From contig LLEY01000119.1 in assembly GCA_001414485.1 (NCBI GenBank), positions 124,001 through 188,000 on the forward strand: 64,000 bases of DNA. The letters are read 5' to 3'. Position numbers and translations under genes: made by a program. The stretch is from Calycina herbarum. Lineage: Eukaryota; Ascomycota; Leotiomycetes; Helotiales; Pezizellaceae. Every line of letters starts with the position of its first letter. The first letter of the stretch is position 1. The notes under the pieces are model-generated. The model was not told the DNA's origin. It worked only from the letters and a program-made list of their open reading frames with translations, and did not search any database. Below, piece after piece: positions 46,470 to 59,139 of the stretch.

Positions 46470-47712
46470 ATGAGCTTCGTGGTTCCAAACGTCTTACCTA
46501 GTATGCCTTGAGCTACTTGCTAGAATTCTTTGGTCACTAACCTCAAGCCTAGATGTCCCAATACCGAGGTATTTGTATCGCGCAACATCAAAAAAATCCC
46601 AGAGATATAATAGCCTCGAGCGGTTTACATCATCTGCCTTTCAGAAATATGGGTCTAGTGTCTTTTGGGAGAGTAACCACGAAACACGCCGACAAATGGT
46701 CGAACTCCATCTGAACTGGAAAACAAAAATTGACAGAGGCTATTTTTGCTCAGGCCTTATATCGTGGACAAACACTTTGCTTTTCGCGCTTCAGCATGCC
46801 ATCAGAGAAAACCAAGAAGGATGTGGAGACATCAAAATATACATCCTAGACACTTGGTTGCTGTCTCATCTTGACCGAAGAAACATTTATCCTGCGCCCT
46901 TACTTATCAGTACCTTAGGTGTACAAGCATCCTTTTCTTATTCCACTGAATTTCTCGCCGTCGGACAATTGGAGACCAAGGGCTGCTGCTATTATATCAC
47001 ACTGGAAGCTATCCTCCAAAACTACCCAGAACTCAAAGCAAACCCTGGCGAACCCAAAGCGGGTCTGGCAAATGCGGTCAACTGTGTTCGTAATCGCATC
47101 TTGTATTTTCCCCCAGATGACTTTACAGAATCAGAACTCTCCACAGCTCGCTCGTCAGCCGAAACCATCCTTCCCAAATTTCAACTTCCCATTTTTCTCG
47201 CACTGTTGTCAAGGAAGAAACGACCAACAAAATCCTCTCTACTAAAGGATGAGATCAAGAAAATGATTATAAGTGTGTGCATTGCTCTTTTGTATTCCGG
47301 TATTACTAAAGTCTAAATATAGCCAACGATGAAGACATTGTGTGGGACTGATTTTCAGAACAAGACACCATCCTCAAACAATGCAATGAAGCGGAGATCA
47401 TTCAATATTCAAAACTTTTTGAAGAATCTTATGACATTTATCACCAAACACCTGTCGAAGATATCACAGAACTGACGAAAAATATGACACGTGAGTATCC
47501 TTTTGAGACAAGTAGAACCGATCAAGCTGATTGGAACAGTTACACCACATTGCGAAGAGTCTTTCGAACCCTATAGTGAAGAGGAGAAATCTGAAGACGA
47601 TGATTATGCCGAAGAGGACTTTTATTGTTCTGACGATGAAGATTCAGCGGAGACGAACAACATGAACGACAATATTATCAGGATGATAGAAGGGGATTGG
47701 GATTTTCAATGA
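46470..47712 (+). CDS. DUF7587-type fungal protein
   Basis: Exons 46470-46500, 46553-47272, 47359-47490 and 47540-47712 give 351 residues. A 31-nt first exon supplies the start and joins as NVPIPRYLYRATSKKSQ. Then come the blocks ISWTNTLLFALQHAIREN, DIKIYILDTWLL and LISTLGVQ...EFLAVGQLETKG, in the order I recall from fungal proteins annotated DUF7587 (PRYLFR..SPKS; FISWTSSLLFAL; IxVLDT). The C-terminus is strongly acidic (EEEKSEDDDYAEEDFYCSDD) and ends GDWDF. The function of the family is unknown to me. No signal peptide or clear transmembrane helix. Confidence 0.75.
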
Positions 47713-48323
47713 GAGTCCATTGGAGACGAATTCGGGGGTGTTTTATTCCAGGGCGAGAATTGGAGACTCGGTTCTGTCATACTTTTGGGATGGGGTAACA
47801 AGAAAATTTATGTTTCTTTGCACTTTTCTTATCTAACATACAACATGTACATTCCATACTGTCTTTTCACTTTACTTCCCCTTCTCTCGCTTGAGCGGGA
47901 GGACTTCGGTTCAAACCAGCCCTAAGACCAAACTTGACAACATTCCAGCTATTTTGGAACGTTAACTAAATTATGACAGTGGATTTTGTTCCGTGATGCA
48001 CCCGAGACACTGCTTTTATTGTGCTATCACCTCAAAGTGTTTCCTTTACTCGCGGATCTCGCATAACCCCTCTTTCCCATTCCCCGCCAGCCAATTTCTT
48101 CCTCAGCTCCAACTGATTTCCCCCCTTCCAAAAGCAAGCCCTGAGAATGATGAGCATTCGTACACTGGCCATCTTGTAACGAATTTTGCCATTGAAAACG
48201 AGATTTCAAACCCTCCACAACACTCTCGGTTAACTTAAAGAACATCAGCTTTCTTGTCACCATTCAATTAAGTTAACTTACTTTGAAAACGCGAAGTGCC
48301 TCTTCAATATGTTGGAGTCTATT
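47713..48323. other. Intergenic region
   Basis: No supported feature. Short plus and minus frames overlap without motifs. Confidence 0.35.
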
Positions 48324-49000
48324 TCAAGATCTTTGTCGAGTTTTTCCCTTGTATTGTGCCTCAAACCTTTCAAGTATAGATTTTATGCGATTCGTGTGAG
48401 CATCGATGCTCTCTTTTGCAGAAGTGTATTGATATTCTGGGACTTCGTGCGTCAGATCGGTGAGGTACGTTGTAGGGCGCTCGGTACGGTATCTGTTCCT
48501 ATTCGAGTTTGTGGAGGTCGACAAGTTGTGATGGGTGGGCTTTGCCTTAAAGTCGGAACTATTGGACGATCACTTGGGTGTTAGCAAATATCAGTCCTAT
48601 CGATGTAGACTTTTGGAGAGAGAAAGTAGGTAGAGCAGTAGAGTAATACCTAAAAACAGAACCGTTGTTATTTTCGAGAGAAGAGAGTGACATATTAGGG
48701 GATGGCTCGGTTACGAACTTGGAATCGAGTTTGTGATAAACAACAAGCAACTAAAGCAAGGATAACGAAAGAATGGCCAGTTTTGACGAAGAGAAATGAA
48801 GTGCAGGCTCTAGGGGGTTTTCTCGTAATTGAAAGAGAACGAACCCCCCTTTTGTAATTTTTCAGTGAAAGAGGAAGGTCGAAGACCGGAACCCAGCCTT
48901 GCAGTACATTTACAACATCATATACCGAGCCTCCGAGGGGAAACATCTGGTTGGTGCCTCTATACGTTTTCAAAACCATTATTGGTAATCACTTTTTCAG
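48324..49000 (-). pseudogene. Unrecognised, probably decayed gene fragment
   Basis: Minus-strand segments look protein-like in different frames. One has YRGTNQMFPLGGSVYDVVN and GWVPVFDLPLSLKNY (about 48880-48975), one SKFVTEPSPNMSLSSLENNN (about 48660-48725), then after an intron-like stretch with a TGCTAAC branch site, TYLTDLTHEVPEYQYTS and RIKSILERFEAQYKGK (48324-48480). The last two cannot be joined in one frame without a shift. The product is not recognised. Confidence 0.25.
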
Positions 49001-49585
49001 ATTCGGAGAACTGTCAAAATAATAGGGTCGGGGTCTATGCAACTCTTATCCCAACCACTGGAAGTAAATATAATTGGCTTCCTCGGTTAAGATGATTACG
49101 TGACAAAGCACTTGAGGCTACGCTGTGGATGCCCAACACAGTTGCGAGGTAAATCTGCACAGTCCAGGCGTACCTGTTTCTCCCTGCTGCATTTACGCGA
49201 AAGTGTTTGTGTAAATCACCTGCTCTGAACTCGGTGTGCATAGCCTCACCGAGTATGCAAATGGAAACCATGTCCAGTGCCTCTTGCTAGGAGAATTTCC
49301 TGCAAGATTACGGTGGTGTGGCAGACATCATGCAGCCGGATTTTGGACCGAGAACCCACGCTAGCCGAGTTTAAACATCGGGCATGAGATTCGTGTAACC
49401 TGCTGTCCAGTGGGAAAAGAGGCTCAGCTTTGTCGATTATAGGTTCTCGGGTCACCTTTACAAGATACTTTGAACTGTTTTCTTTCCTCGAGAGCTTCTT
49501 GGTATGAGAATTTTCGGCTTCTTTGAGCTTTGAAATATCGCGAAGTCTTTCTTTCTGGATACCAAACAGGCAGTCAAAAGCAACC

Positions 49586-52500
49586 ATGGCACGTGAACGA
49601 AACGAACACAGGCGAAGGACAATTGAGAGGTTTTATTTGAAAGAGGAAAGAAGTCTGGGGGAGGTGATGAAGATCATGAATGAGAAACACAATTTCCACG
49701 CCAGGTAATTTATCTCAAATATGCCAACTTTTGAGGAAGCTGGACGAACTGATAAGAACTCTCCTCCAAAAATGGAACCTCAAACAAAGGAATTTGACAG
49801 CAGACGAGTGGATCGTTGTAGGGAGACAGCTACAGGCTCGAGAACAACGGGGCAAGCAAAGCCAGGTTTCCCTCAACGGTCGTCCGCTCTCAGAGAAGAT
49901 GCCCAAAAGAGAATTGAAGCGATACATGGAACGATCGCTTTCTGCAATCAAGGTAATATCAGTTTGTAGTTATAATGCGATCTTTCCTAATCGTTGCTCC
50001 AGATCAGCATTCCTTTGTTACTACAAGGCTGTCGATTCGTAGCCCATCTCCGATGCCAATCCCGAATGTGGATATAGTGCGGAATTCTGCGCCCTCTATT
50101 CATATCCCATCGCCGATATATACACCAGGTTTCGATGTAATCCAGACTTCCCCATATTTTATCCGTAGTCAGTTCCACATGTGTACTCTGGGGCTCGAGC
50201 TATTCCAGAATACACCACACTCTATTCGTAGTCCACCGCAAATTTGTTTCACGGGTCTCGATCTACTTCAAGATGTTCCGTTTCTACGCTTCGAGAAAGA
50301 TGTGTGTGATCCTTTGAGACTCGTCAGCCTCCCAACCAACCAACCAACTTGGAGAATTCATGGACCCTTCACGTAAGCAATCATTTATATGTTGTGGGCA
50401 ATGAAGAGTATAACTGACTGAAGTTTAATTCATGCTAAGTCGCCGTTCGGAGTGGCTGATGGGGTTATGTTGTCGTCTTGATCTCCGGATAGCAAACACC
50501 CCACACCCAAACCTCGATTTGTCTATAATTATGTGAGATCTTGTTCAAGACCGCGGTTTAGTTAACTCGGAAATCATTCAAGAACTCTTACCTCAAATGC
50601 AAACGGAGCTTCTGGAAAAATATGAGGGCAGGTTGCTACACGAGCTTCAGCGGCAAACAACCATTTCTCGCATGGATATCTACTTACATATTATAAAGTT
50701 CGGTCTCTATTTTCTCTCAAACAAAATGTTCACAGAATCTCGGGCAGAAGAGTTTCTAGACTGGATTATTACGAACGGGCCACGGACGATATCAATCCTG
50801 GAAGATTTTCTTCGTCAGAAAGTGCCGACAATGGAAGTAGCCATGTACAGTATCTTTCGGCCTGTCCTTTCTGTAGTCAGTCTCCGGGAGGCGAGATTGC
50901 TGGTCACTTCAGAACCTAATCCATGTATGAACTTTCCTTCCTCGGATTTCGAACCTCGTAGCGAACCAAGAGAATAAGTCGATTTAGTTATGATTCTCAT
51001 AGGAGCTGGTGACGTATTCAATGTTCATTCTAATACAAACTCCGATATTGTAACCCCCGAAAGAAAGGATGTCCTGCAAAAAGCCTACGCTCAACTGGAA
51101 ACCATCATGAGTGTAGTATCGGGAAACATTGAGGCTGTCGAGTCATTTTTGAGACGGCAGAAGCCCAATACCCGTCAACGGAACTTCATGTAGCCGCATC
51201 ACAGGGTTCTCAACTCATAGTCGAGGCTCTGTTGAATGCTGGTACAGTTATGAACAAGAAAGAAGGAAACGGAATGACAACACTTCAAAAAGCAGCAAAG
51301 AACAACTAGAGAGATGTTGTGCTCCTTCTATTAATCCATAGTGCTACATTAGAGTCCCCAGCACTTTTTAAACACTCCGAATCAGCTGTCAAGGTTGGCA
51401 CTCTTGGAATGGTACAGGATTTCCTGGATGCGGGCGCAGAAGTCAATGCTACATCATTCTGCGAATATGGCTCTAGTGCACTTGAAGTTGCACTTGCGAA
51501 GAAAGGTGGCAGAGATGATGAGGAATATGAGGAAATTTTACTACTCATTCTGATAGTTCGCGGCGCTGATTTCAGCCATGCTATGGCAACGAAAATCAAA
51601 AATTGAGCTTTGCCATGGCATAGCAAGACAGGATATGAGAACACTGCATTTTTTGCTTAGCATTGGTGTAGATGTGAACAAAAGCATGTATGGTTCCTCC
51701 TTGCCTACAGCGCTATGCGCTGCGGCGGAGAAAGGTACCTAGTCTTGAAATAGTTAAGCTACTTTTGGAGGCGGGCGCAGACGTGAATGTCCAAGCATAC
51801 AAATGGACATACACAGCCCTCCAGTTGGCAATTCCTTCGGGGTGTACCAATATGTCAAACTACTTAGACGAGGGTGCGAATCCGAATGCTCCATGTAGCG
51901 AGAGTCCTTCTAGTCTGGAAATGAGTTCACACCATATGGTTTCTCTTCATAAATGTCTCTCGGCTTTGGAGATTGCCATCAAATTAAAAAACAATGCCAT
52001 GGTTGAATTGTTTCTTCAAGCTGGGGCAGAAGTAAACGTGCTAGCGGAACTTTGGACACCTCTCCACACAGCTGGTTCGTTGGAGGATAAGTCCTCAGCT
52101 TACAACATTGTCAAATTTCTGCTGCAAAAGGGCGTGTTCCTCAATATTTCTCCAGAAAATGCCCAGGGAAGATCAATATTGTAAATGTTGATAGAATCGT
52201 CTAAGACGAGGGATGATTGGTCGGTTGCATTACTCTTGATTGAAGGAGGAGAAAATGTTAACGCACGAGCTGCTCATGACCAAAGAAGGACAGCTCTACA
52301 ATTAGCGGTGGGAAAGGAGAATTTGGACATAGTTCATTTTCTTCTGTCGAGAGGTGCAGACGTCAACGGGCCAGCTGGGAAAATAAGGGGTAAGACCGCT
52401 CTCCAATTTGCGGTGGAGATTGCGGACATTACACGGAATCTTGTGATGGTAGAGTTTCTTCTGCAAAGGGGGGGGGCAGAAGAAAACGACCTTCTAGGAT

Positions 52501-52916
52501 ACGAGTACGGCAGGAGTGCATTTCAATTGGCAACTTCCGCTGAGGAAGTCTTTCCAGAACTCATTGATCGTCTTCTTGAAGCGGGTGCAGACATCAATCT
52601 CCCAACCAGCACTGTCGCAGGCTTCAACGCACTTCAAGGCGCTGCCATTTGGGGTCATGCTAAACTTGTACTCAAACTTTTCAAATCAGGGGCTCATGTT
52701 AATGCGCCCGGCGTCATGTGTGAGAGAAGAACCGCCATAGAACGTGCCGCAAAGCATGGTCGTCTTGATACCGTCCAAATCATTCTCAATGCAGACGCAG
52801 ACTCCCACCTCGTAACAAAAAGAAGGTATGCCATTCGATTTGCTGAGAAGAACCACCACTTTACGGTTGCCAAGTTGCTTAAGGAGAGACGAGAGCGAGA
52901 TTTGCAAAATGAGTAA
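49586..52916 (+). pseudogene. Clr5-domain ankyrin-repeat protein, decayed
   Basis: The start MARERNEHRRRTIERFYLKE and EVMKIMNEKHNFHA, followed after a short gap by QKWNLKQRNLTADEWIVVG, form a fungal Clr5 domain. A four-unit 21-residue repeat (50032-50283) and a helical region (50597-50940) follow. Then come many ankyrin units such as LHVAASQGSQLIVEALLNAG, LQKAAKNN, VKLLLEAGADVN and TALQLAVGKENLDIVHFLLS. The ankyrin part is broken by in-frame stops at 51307-51309 (TAG) and 52182-52184 (TAA) and by frame changes near 51150, 51605 and 51735. Both stops can be derived from Gln codons by a single C-to-T change. The distal frame 52185-52916 is long and clean, so decay may be recent. Confidence 0.75.
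50032..50283 (+). repeat. Four 63-bp units coding a 21-residue repeat
   Basis: Four consecutive 21-residue units begin S-I-R-S-P, S-I-H-I-P, F-I-R-S-Q and S-I-R-S-P, and each ends with a hydrophobic-D/E-hydrophobic core (VDIV, FDVI, LELF, LDLL) followed by N/T and Pro. Spacing is exactly 63 bp with no insertions, although the DNA has diverged. Confidence 0.85.
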
Positions 52917-53743
52917 TGATAGGGTCGAGGATGGAGAGTTTGAGTAGATGTAGTTGGGCAGCATCGATAATTTTTGGAAGGAGAGCGTATACTCTTATTC
53001 GCGGAATGATAACTTGATGTCCCCCCTGATACCTCACTTGAGGATCAAGACCCTTTAACCAAAAACTGGAAGGAAAAAGCACTTACTTATTTCTCAACAC
53101 TTCCTATGTCACCTCGTACACAGACTCTCCCAATGAAAACTAGACATCTTCAGAAATATTCCATCATTCTCTACATCTCATCATCTCATTCTTATAAACC
53201 ACAACTCGCTCGCTCCCCAGCAAAAAAAATCTACAAATCCCTCATAAACGCCATAGACCGAGTTCCATCATCCAGAACACTCAAATCATCCAATGCAAAG
53301 CAAGCCATGCCACAAATCAAGTCCACAAATATCAAAGAGAATGAATCAAAAAACACCGCTGATACGACACGCAACCCATGACCTCTCACATCCTTCCCTC
53401 TCGGGGATTTCAAAATTTTCCCTCATTCGGGTAACCCTTCCTTCAAACATTGCCTTCCTTGAGCAAAGCGGCGACTATCTCGTTATCCCCCTTATGCAAC
53501 ATATACATTGTCGCAAGACTAACCCCCAGAACCATCAAGCTCAGCACTGCAAGTCAGAGGACCGTACAACTGGAACTCTGCGTACTGCTTTTCAAAGATC
53601 AGCGCTTGAGTCGAGATTCCTGAACGAAATGCCAAACGTGGAGAGAGAGAAAATAAATCGAGGCCTGAACATCGTGATCATGGTTGAAGACTCCTCTTTA
53701 CATTTTAAATTTTGCAAGAGAAAACGGCAAGAGAGAAAATGAT
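52917..53743. other. Intergenic region
   Basis: Plus-strand frames at 53106-53742 have low-complexity Ser/Lys/Thr composition and no motif. I see no supported gene. Confidence 0.4.
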
Positions 53744-55450
53744 CTAGTATACAGAACATAAGAAATCAGCATACCATCTCTGAGCCTCCAACTGCGCGAT
53801 CCATCCCGCACACATCTTCAGCCGTTCCCTCACACTAGTCATGGCAAGTAGCTTGTACTTTTCCGTTTCCGCCGTGGGTAGGACGCTAGCGAACCACCAG
53901 GGGAAAAGAGCTGGGCCATCGGGGCACTCTCCGTAGGCAGCGTATACCCTGGTGTGCAGCCAAGGCGCACTCTGCTCTCGCATCTTCATGACGAATGCTG
54001 CGCAGACTTCCATGAGGTTTTGCGTGGACATAGTATTTAATTGTAAAACTGGAGGTTGGCCATTGCCGATAGGCAGATGTTGAGGTGGTGCCCCGAAGTG
54101 ATCTTGTGCGGAGAGATTTCGATCTGGACATGCGCCTGAGGTTTCGGAGGCTTCGAGTGCTTCTTCTTCTGCGATACTGATATCATCTACTCTCTCGACT
54201 TTCCCAACCATATATCCATCCAGGACACCGTGCTTGAGAATTCGAAATCGAGATACGCCGACTGTTTCGATGAGACTTCGTCCGTCTGCCATGAGGTGCA
54301 TGTTGACGATATGAAGTAGTACACCGTATGAGTAGAAACCGACGGCTCCTAATTCGCCCTGCACTTCTCGATTTGGGTTGTGGAGTATCATTCCGAATTT
54401 TCGGTTCCCGCTCTCGATGGCACGCCGGATCATAAGTCGATATCGAGGTTCGAAAATATGGAGGAAGGTTGGCATGGTCGGAAATGAGAGGGTACAAACA
54501 AATAGCGGGGTATCTAATTCGCCCACGCCATTTGAGTCCTCAATTTTCGCCGCCTCTGCTCGTACTGCTAAAGCCTCGGGGCAAAGACCAGTAAGGAGTT
54601 TTATGAGGAGGGAGTTTGAAGGTGATTGTGTTGCGCTGATTGCTGGGGGGATTGCCAACGCCCGTCGACATATTGGACATAGATTTGAATGATCGAGAAT
54701 CCGGTGTATACATTTCCGACAGAATGTATGTCCACATGCCGTTGTAAGCGGATCTAGAAAGAGACTGTAACAAACTTGACAGTCCAATTCTGCCCTTGTT
54801 TCCTCCTTTAAATGTTCCAATAAGGAAACGTCAAGCGATTCTGTGTCCCCAGCAGCAGATGACACCGGCGTGAATATGACTTCGGAATCGTGTGCCAACT
54901 CCCCCATTTCTGCCATGGCATAGGCAGAACATAATCGCCCCCCATTCAGCACTCGAGTTCGGGCTTCTTCATCCCGCAAAGAAGCCACGCCTGCGATGGC
55001 CCATCTATCCTTTTCTTGGAGTTGGAGTAACACTTCCGATGCCTCGGTTGTATTCCTGTAACCGTCTATCTCTTCCTTCACGATCCCCAGTATCTTGTTG
55101 AGGGCCACATCCACACTGCAATCCCCCACGGCGTGCTCTTGCCTACAACTTGTAAACGGGCACTTGAAGCCCTGGAGGCGATTCGGGGTCGCAGGATATG
55201 AAATGTTCGAACGCAGATGTGATTCCGGTATACATTTTTTGCATAACGAATTCCCGCATGGTAGGGTAACTGGTTCTCGCAGAGGATATGAACATTGTGG
55301 GCACTGCGCCAGTCTGACTATCTGTCTCGCATCTCTAGAGGCGTCGAGGGGGCCATTCGAGAAGGAGGGTTCGATGGGAGAGGAGTTGGATAATTTTGAT
55401 ATCGGGGATCGGAGAGGGACCGAGGTGTTATTGAGAGGGAGTGAGGACAT
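53744..55450 (-). CDS. LON substrate-binding domain protein with two RING fingers
   Basis: A single uninterrupted 568-codon frame. RING 1 (about residues 50-102) runs CPQC..PLREPVTLPCGNSLCKKC to FKCPFTSC. RING 2 (about 224-261) is complete: CQVCYSLFLDPLTTACGHTFCRKC and CPIC. The C-terminal half is a LON N-terminal (substrate-recognition) domain with TLSFPTMPTFLHIFEPRYR, FGMILHN and GVSRFRILKHGVLDGYMVGKV. No ATPase or protease domain follows, so this matches the LONRF type of E3 ubiquitin ligase rather than Lon protease. RING 1 probably has a structural role, as it is longer than usual. The substrate is unknown. It is convergent with the decayed Clr5-ankyrin gene. Confidence 0.92.
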   Translation of the reverse strand: MSSLPLNNTSVPLRSPISKLSNSSPIEPSFSNGPLDASRDARQIVRLAQCPQCSYPLREPVTLPCGNSLCKKCIPESHLRSNISYPATPNRLQGFKCPFTSCRQEHAVGDCSVDVALNKILGIVKEEIDGYRNTTEASEVLLQLQEKDRWAIAGVASLRDEEARTRVLNGGRLCSAYAMAEMGELAHDSEVIFTPVSSAAGDTESLDVSLLEHLKEETRAELDCQVCYSLFLDPLTTACGHTFCRKCIHRILDHSNLCPICRRALAIPPAISATQSPSNSLLIKLLTGLCPEALAVRAEAAKIEDSNGVGELDTPLFVCTLSFPTMPTFLHIFEPRYRLMIRRAIESGNRKFGMILHNPNREVQGELGAVGFYSYGVLLHIVNMHLMADGRSLIETVGVSRFRILKHGVLDGYMVGKVERVDDISIAEEEALEASETSGACPDRNLSAQDHFGAPPQHLPIGNGQPPVLQLNTMSTQNLMEVCAAFVMKMREQSAPWLHTRVYAAYGECPDGPALFPWWFASVLPTAETEKYKLLAMTSVRERLKMCAGWIAQLEAQRWYADFLCSVY

Positions 55451-58400
55451 CGGCAGCGTTTCGACCAGCGCGGGGCTGGATTCTGGCTGGGGGAGTTCGA
55501 TTTGTTTTTGAATATCGGCTCAGCACCGTACGAGTAAAAGTCGCCAGCGTTAGCAGTAGTTTTTGAACTTGCGAGGACTCTTGATATCTGCCAGATGTGT
55601 TCCTTGGAAGGGTAGTATGGGGAGGTGGTAGTGGTGGTGTCGCAGATAATCGTCTCTTGTCTCGTCTGGGATGATCGTCGGGCAGAAAGAAGACCGGGGG
55701 TTCGCGGGTACTTGTACTGGTAGTATTTGACAGAAGGAAAATGCAGGGAATCAAATGGTATCATGGGCATAAAAGGGTAAAGAAGATCGGTAATTATTGT
55801 ATTGTGGCGAGAGGATTGTCTGTATATAATGCATAAATGGCGTCACAAGGAAGCCGGTGAGGCGGTCATTAAAAGCGCCGCGCTTGTACTGTAAATAAAC
55901 ATGCTACGCCACTACGAACTGAACTACAAGTACTTAGTACCAGGGACTTGAATCCAACGCCGCTTTGAAGCTACCGTTTTGGTGGAGCACACCATCGAGA
56001 TCCTCTAGGGTCGTTGGGCACTTGAATTATTACAACTCCAATAATGACAACAAAAGGGCGATAACCAAGCAAGTTACCAGTTTAGAGACAAAGCCATTGG
56101 TTGACCCCTAAAAGAACCCCGAATTTTCCTCTTCCGTCGCTTACCCACCGCTTGTCCAAACTGACTCGGCCAGCTCCAAATCCAACCTCATCGTCAGTCT
56201 CACACCAAAAAGCACCAACACCAAAAAGTCATTCCAGGATTAAACCAGCTCTTGGTTTGATAATCAAGTGCTGCCCTTCGTAAACCGCAAACGCGTACTC
56301 GAGTAGGCCTTCTTCCTTCTTGGGGTACGAGTACACGACACGGATTCAACGACCATTTCGCAAGCACATCGAGGAAGAGGCAGCTACATACAGATTCACG
56401 ATGCAGTCCTCCATCATCCGTCACCCAGATCGAAGCTTTCCCTCTTGGAGATGTAGCTCTCTTGGCATTCCTTCTCCGCCCGTAGCGTGGTGCTGGTTAA
56501 TTAATGGATGACACCAAAGCTAACTGACTGACTAGACTGCTACTTCCCAGCCAATGTGGATGAAGCTGTCAAGAACCACCAACTTGCTAACTTCCCAATT
56601 AGGAGAAAATAGTCGAATTTGCATTTCCAACACAAAGCACATCAATACTCTAATGGTTGGCTACTTGCAAAAACAATTCCGAATCATCCCACCCATCCGG
56701 CTCCCGGAAATGCCTCCGCTTCCCACCATTCCGGCAAAGCAAGCGTCATTGACTTCCTCCTTCGTCAAACCTCCAATTCTCATTGGTCAGCCCTACACCA
56801 CATAGTGCACCCCGAGATTTACCTCAATGCCGACATTATCCTAGCCCAACATGATCGACTCGCAATCGTCTGACTTCGACAAACATCTCCGTCTATTTTT
56901 GAGGTTTAACAGATACATCCTTGTGCATCGGCCAACTTGTTTTAGCGAGTGCGAAATAGAATTGCCCCTCTAGGAAAACCTCCGCGTGTCTTATTTCTTC
57001 CCTTTAAATATCCCCCCGTCTTAGAATCCCTCGGCATAGATCGCCGATGCCTAACCTCAATCAGCTTAAATGTCTAGCGAAACGTTTGACACCTGCATAT
57101 TCTACCCCGCTGAGAAGTCCGGTAGCTGTATAGGGGTCAATTAGGTTCTTCGTTAATTACCTATTCTCAACTGCTCTAGTACTCTCCTTCCTTTAATTAT
57201 TTCACCTTCCCTACCACTTTCTCGGCTCGGCGCTGTTGCCGGACTTTTGGTGTTGTTTTACTGTACAATTACACGTACTCCCTCATATGACTTTTTGCCC
57301 CTTCAAATAACCAAGCGATGTGTTGTCCAAAGGAATGCCTGGGTTACAGATGAATACACTGTATAAATGTTTTCTTCATACAATTATCTCGGGTTAGTAT
57401 AAGACGATGCAAACAATAGTAGAAAAGGTATCTAGTGTCGTCTCTACTCTACCTAGGCACTCCTCCCAGTCTGTTTCCACGCTCTAGTTAAAGGGTTAAG
57501 TCTATCACAGGTAGCGAGTCGGATGATATCAATATTTGCCATTCATTTCCCGAGTTCTCCGGATAAATTGCCTTGAAGACTTTTTGCTACGACAATGCTT
57601 TATTCTTTCGGATGTCATATCATTTTTGGATTTGACACGGAGGAGCCAACAAGCGTTTCGATTTTCAGGTTCAATGAAGATCGAAAACCAAAGAGAATAG
57701 CGAACAACGCGTAAGAGTATTTCGTTCGATTCTCTTGAGATGTTGGGTGAACTTGATGTTGAAATCAAAGTTCTCTGTTCAAGGGAAACCGCTGGGGAAA
57801 TCGGATGCACGTGTTTTTTAGACGAGTGTTATTATGGTACAATTTACTAGAACCGAGAGAAACTTTGATATAGAAAGTTTGTTTTTCGGTGATTCTATCA
57901 TGTCGGATTACCTACTGGGAGTGTCAGAGTGGACTACCTATTTTTATGATTTCTTGGGGTAAATCACGTGTTTGTTGCTGCATTTCGATCTTGTGGTGGA
58001 TGCTCCGTACAAGAGGTCAGAGGCCTGTTAGTAGAAATTTAGGTTAATCACGTATAAATAATTCGTTCATTGGTCGTTGCGGTAAAAAGGACACACCGAA
58101 GTCTGACTTCCTGTGGCTGGTTTCTAGTTCATTGATGGTGTTGTTAACTTGGAGGGGTACTTGTAGCTCAGTCATCTTTCTTAACCTATACTGCAATCTT
58201 CCACTTACCCCTTTCTAGCTTCTTTTCAATTACCGCCTGCCCCCTCCTATTAATTTTGGGGGCCTTCGGTTCGCCGTCTGTTGCATCTGGGTTGACCTGA
58301 ATTGTTTGAACAAGTATTTCGATGCATGTTGTTGTGGATTTCCAGAACCCCGAATATCTTAATACCCAAAGAAACGGGATCTAACTCGTCTTGATCAATT

Positions 58401-59139
58401 TTGATAAGGTCCACTAGAAAGGCTCTTGCGGTTTCTATCGAGGAAGACTTCATAACAAGCATTGCCGCCACAGGATCCGAAGCCCAGGTTGCCAGTCAGT
58501 CCTGTTACCTCGGGTATTTGAAGCTGTGGCTTTTGTTCTCCGTGTATACTGTACAGAGCTGCAGTATTCGAGACTGTCTCTAGAGGTTGGAATAGAGGGA
58601 AAACAACTGCTCATGTGATTTCGTTTGTTTTTCATAGAACAATTCTGTCTGGGAACTTATTCCTTGATGTTGCGAGCATTTGGTTTCTGTAACTAACACC
58701 TGCTAAAACTTGTTGGAAGGACGGGTTCAAGTTTTCTGGAATTGTGGACGGCGATCCCTGTCGTGCCTCGATCAGCTTTTTCAACTATTGCTAATTTAGA
58801 AGAGGGGCAAGATGAAGATTTCGGGTTTCTGTTTTCGAGCCAACGTTTGCCAGGTCATCAACTTGGCCAGATAATTTCATCCTTGACATCTTCATAACTC
58901 AACGGCCAAGGCTTAAAGATTGCATCAATTGCATGCTTCTAGGTGGTTTTTTATACCACTGGAATGCTTTCATTCAAAAATGCATCACCAGGGGGTCTAG
59001 GAATTCGTAACTAAGCACTAGTACAATAGAGGCTATTTTATCCTCTCCTTGTCTGAGTAAGACTTGGAAAATCAATTCAATTATTCTAAACGGCTAGAAT
59101 AGGTGAATTCCTGTCACGTTCATTCTCCCAAGGGTGGTG
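55451..59139. other. Gene-poor stretch
   Basis: It holds the promoter of the LON/RING gene at its left edge. Short frames (56554-56805 plus, 57529-57810 minus, 58250-58471 minus) show no known motif. AAAAGCGCCGCGC at about 55870 weakly resembles the MITE terminus but has no partner. No gene supported. Confidence 0.4.

Noticed and set aside
47895..47910. GGTTCAAACC resembling a tRNA B box
   Set aside because: The surrounding sequence does not fold as a cloverleaf and has no A box at a suitable distance.
53106..53742. Two overlapping plus-strand frames downstream of the LON/RING gene
   Set aside because: Low-complexity composition, no conserved motif, and they lie in the 3' flank of a convergent gene.
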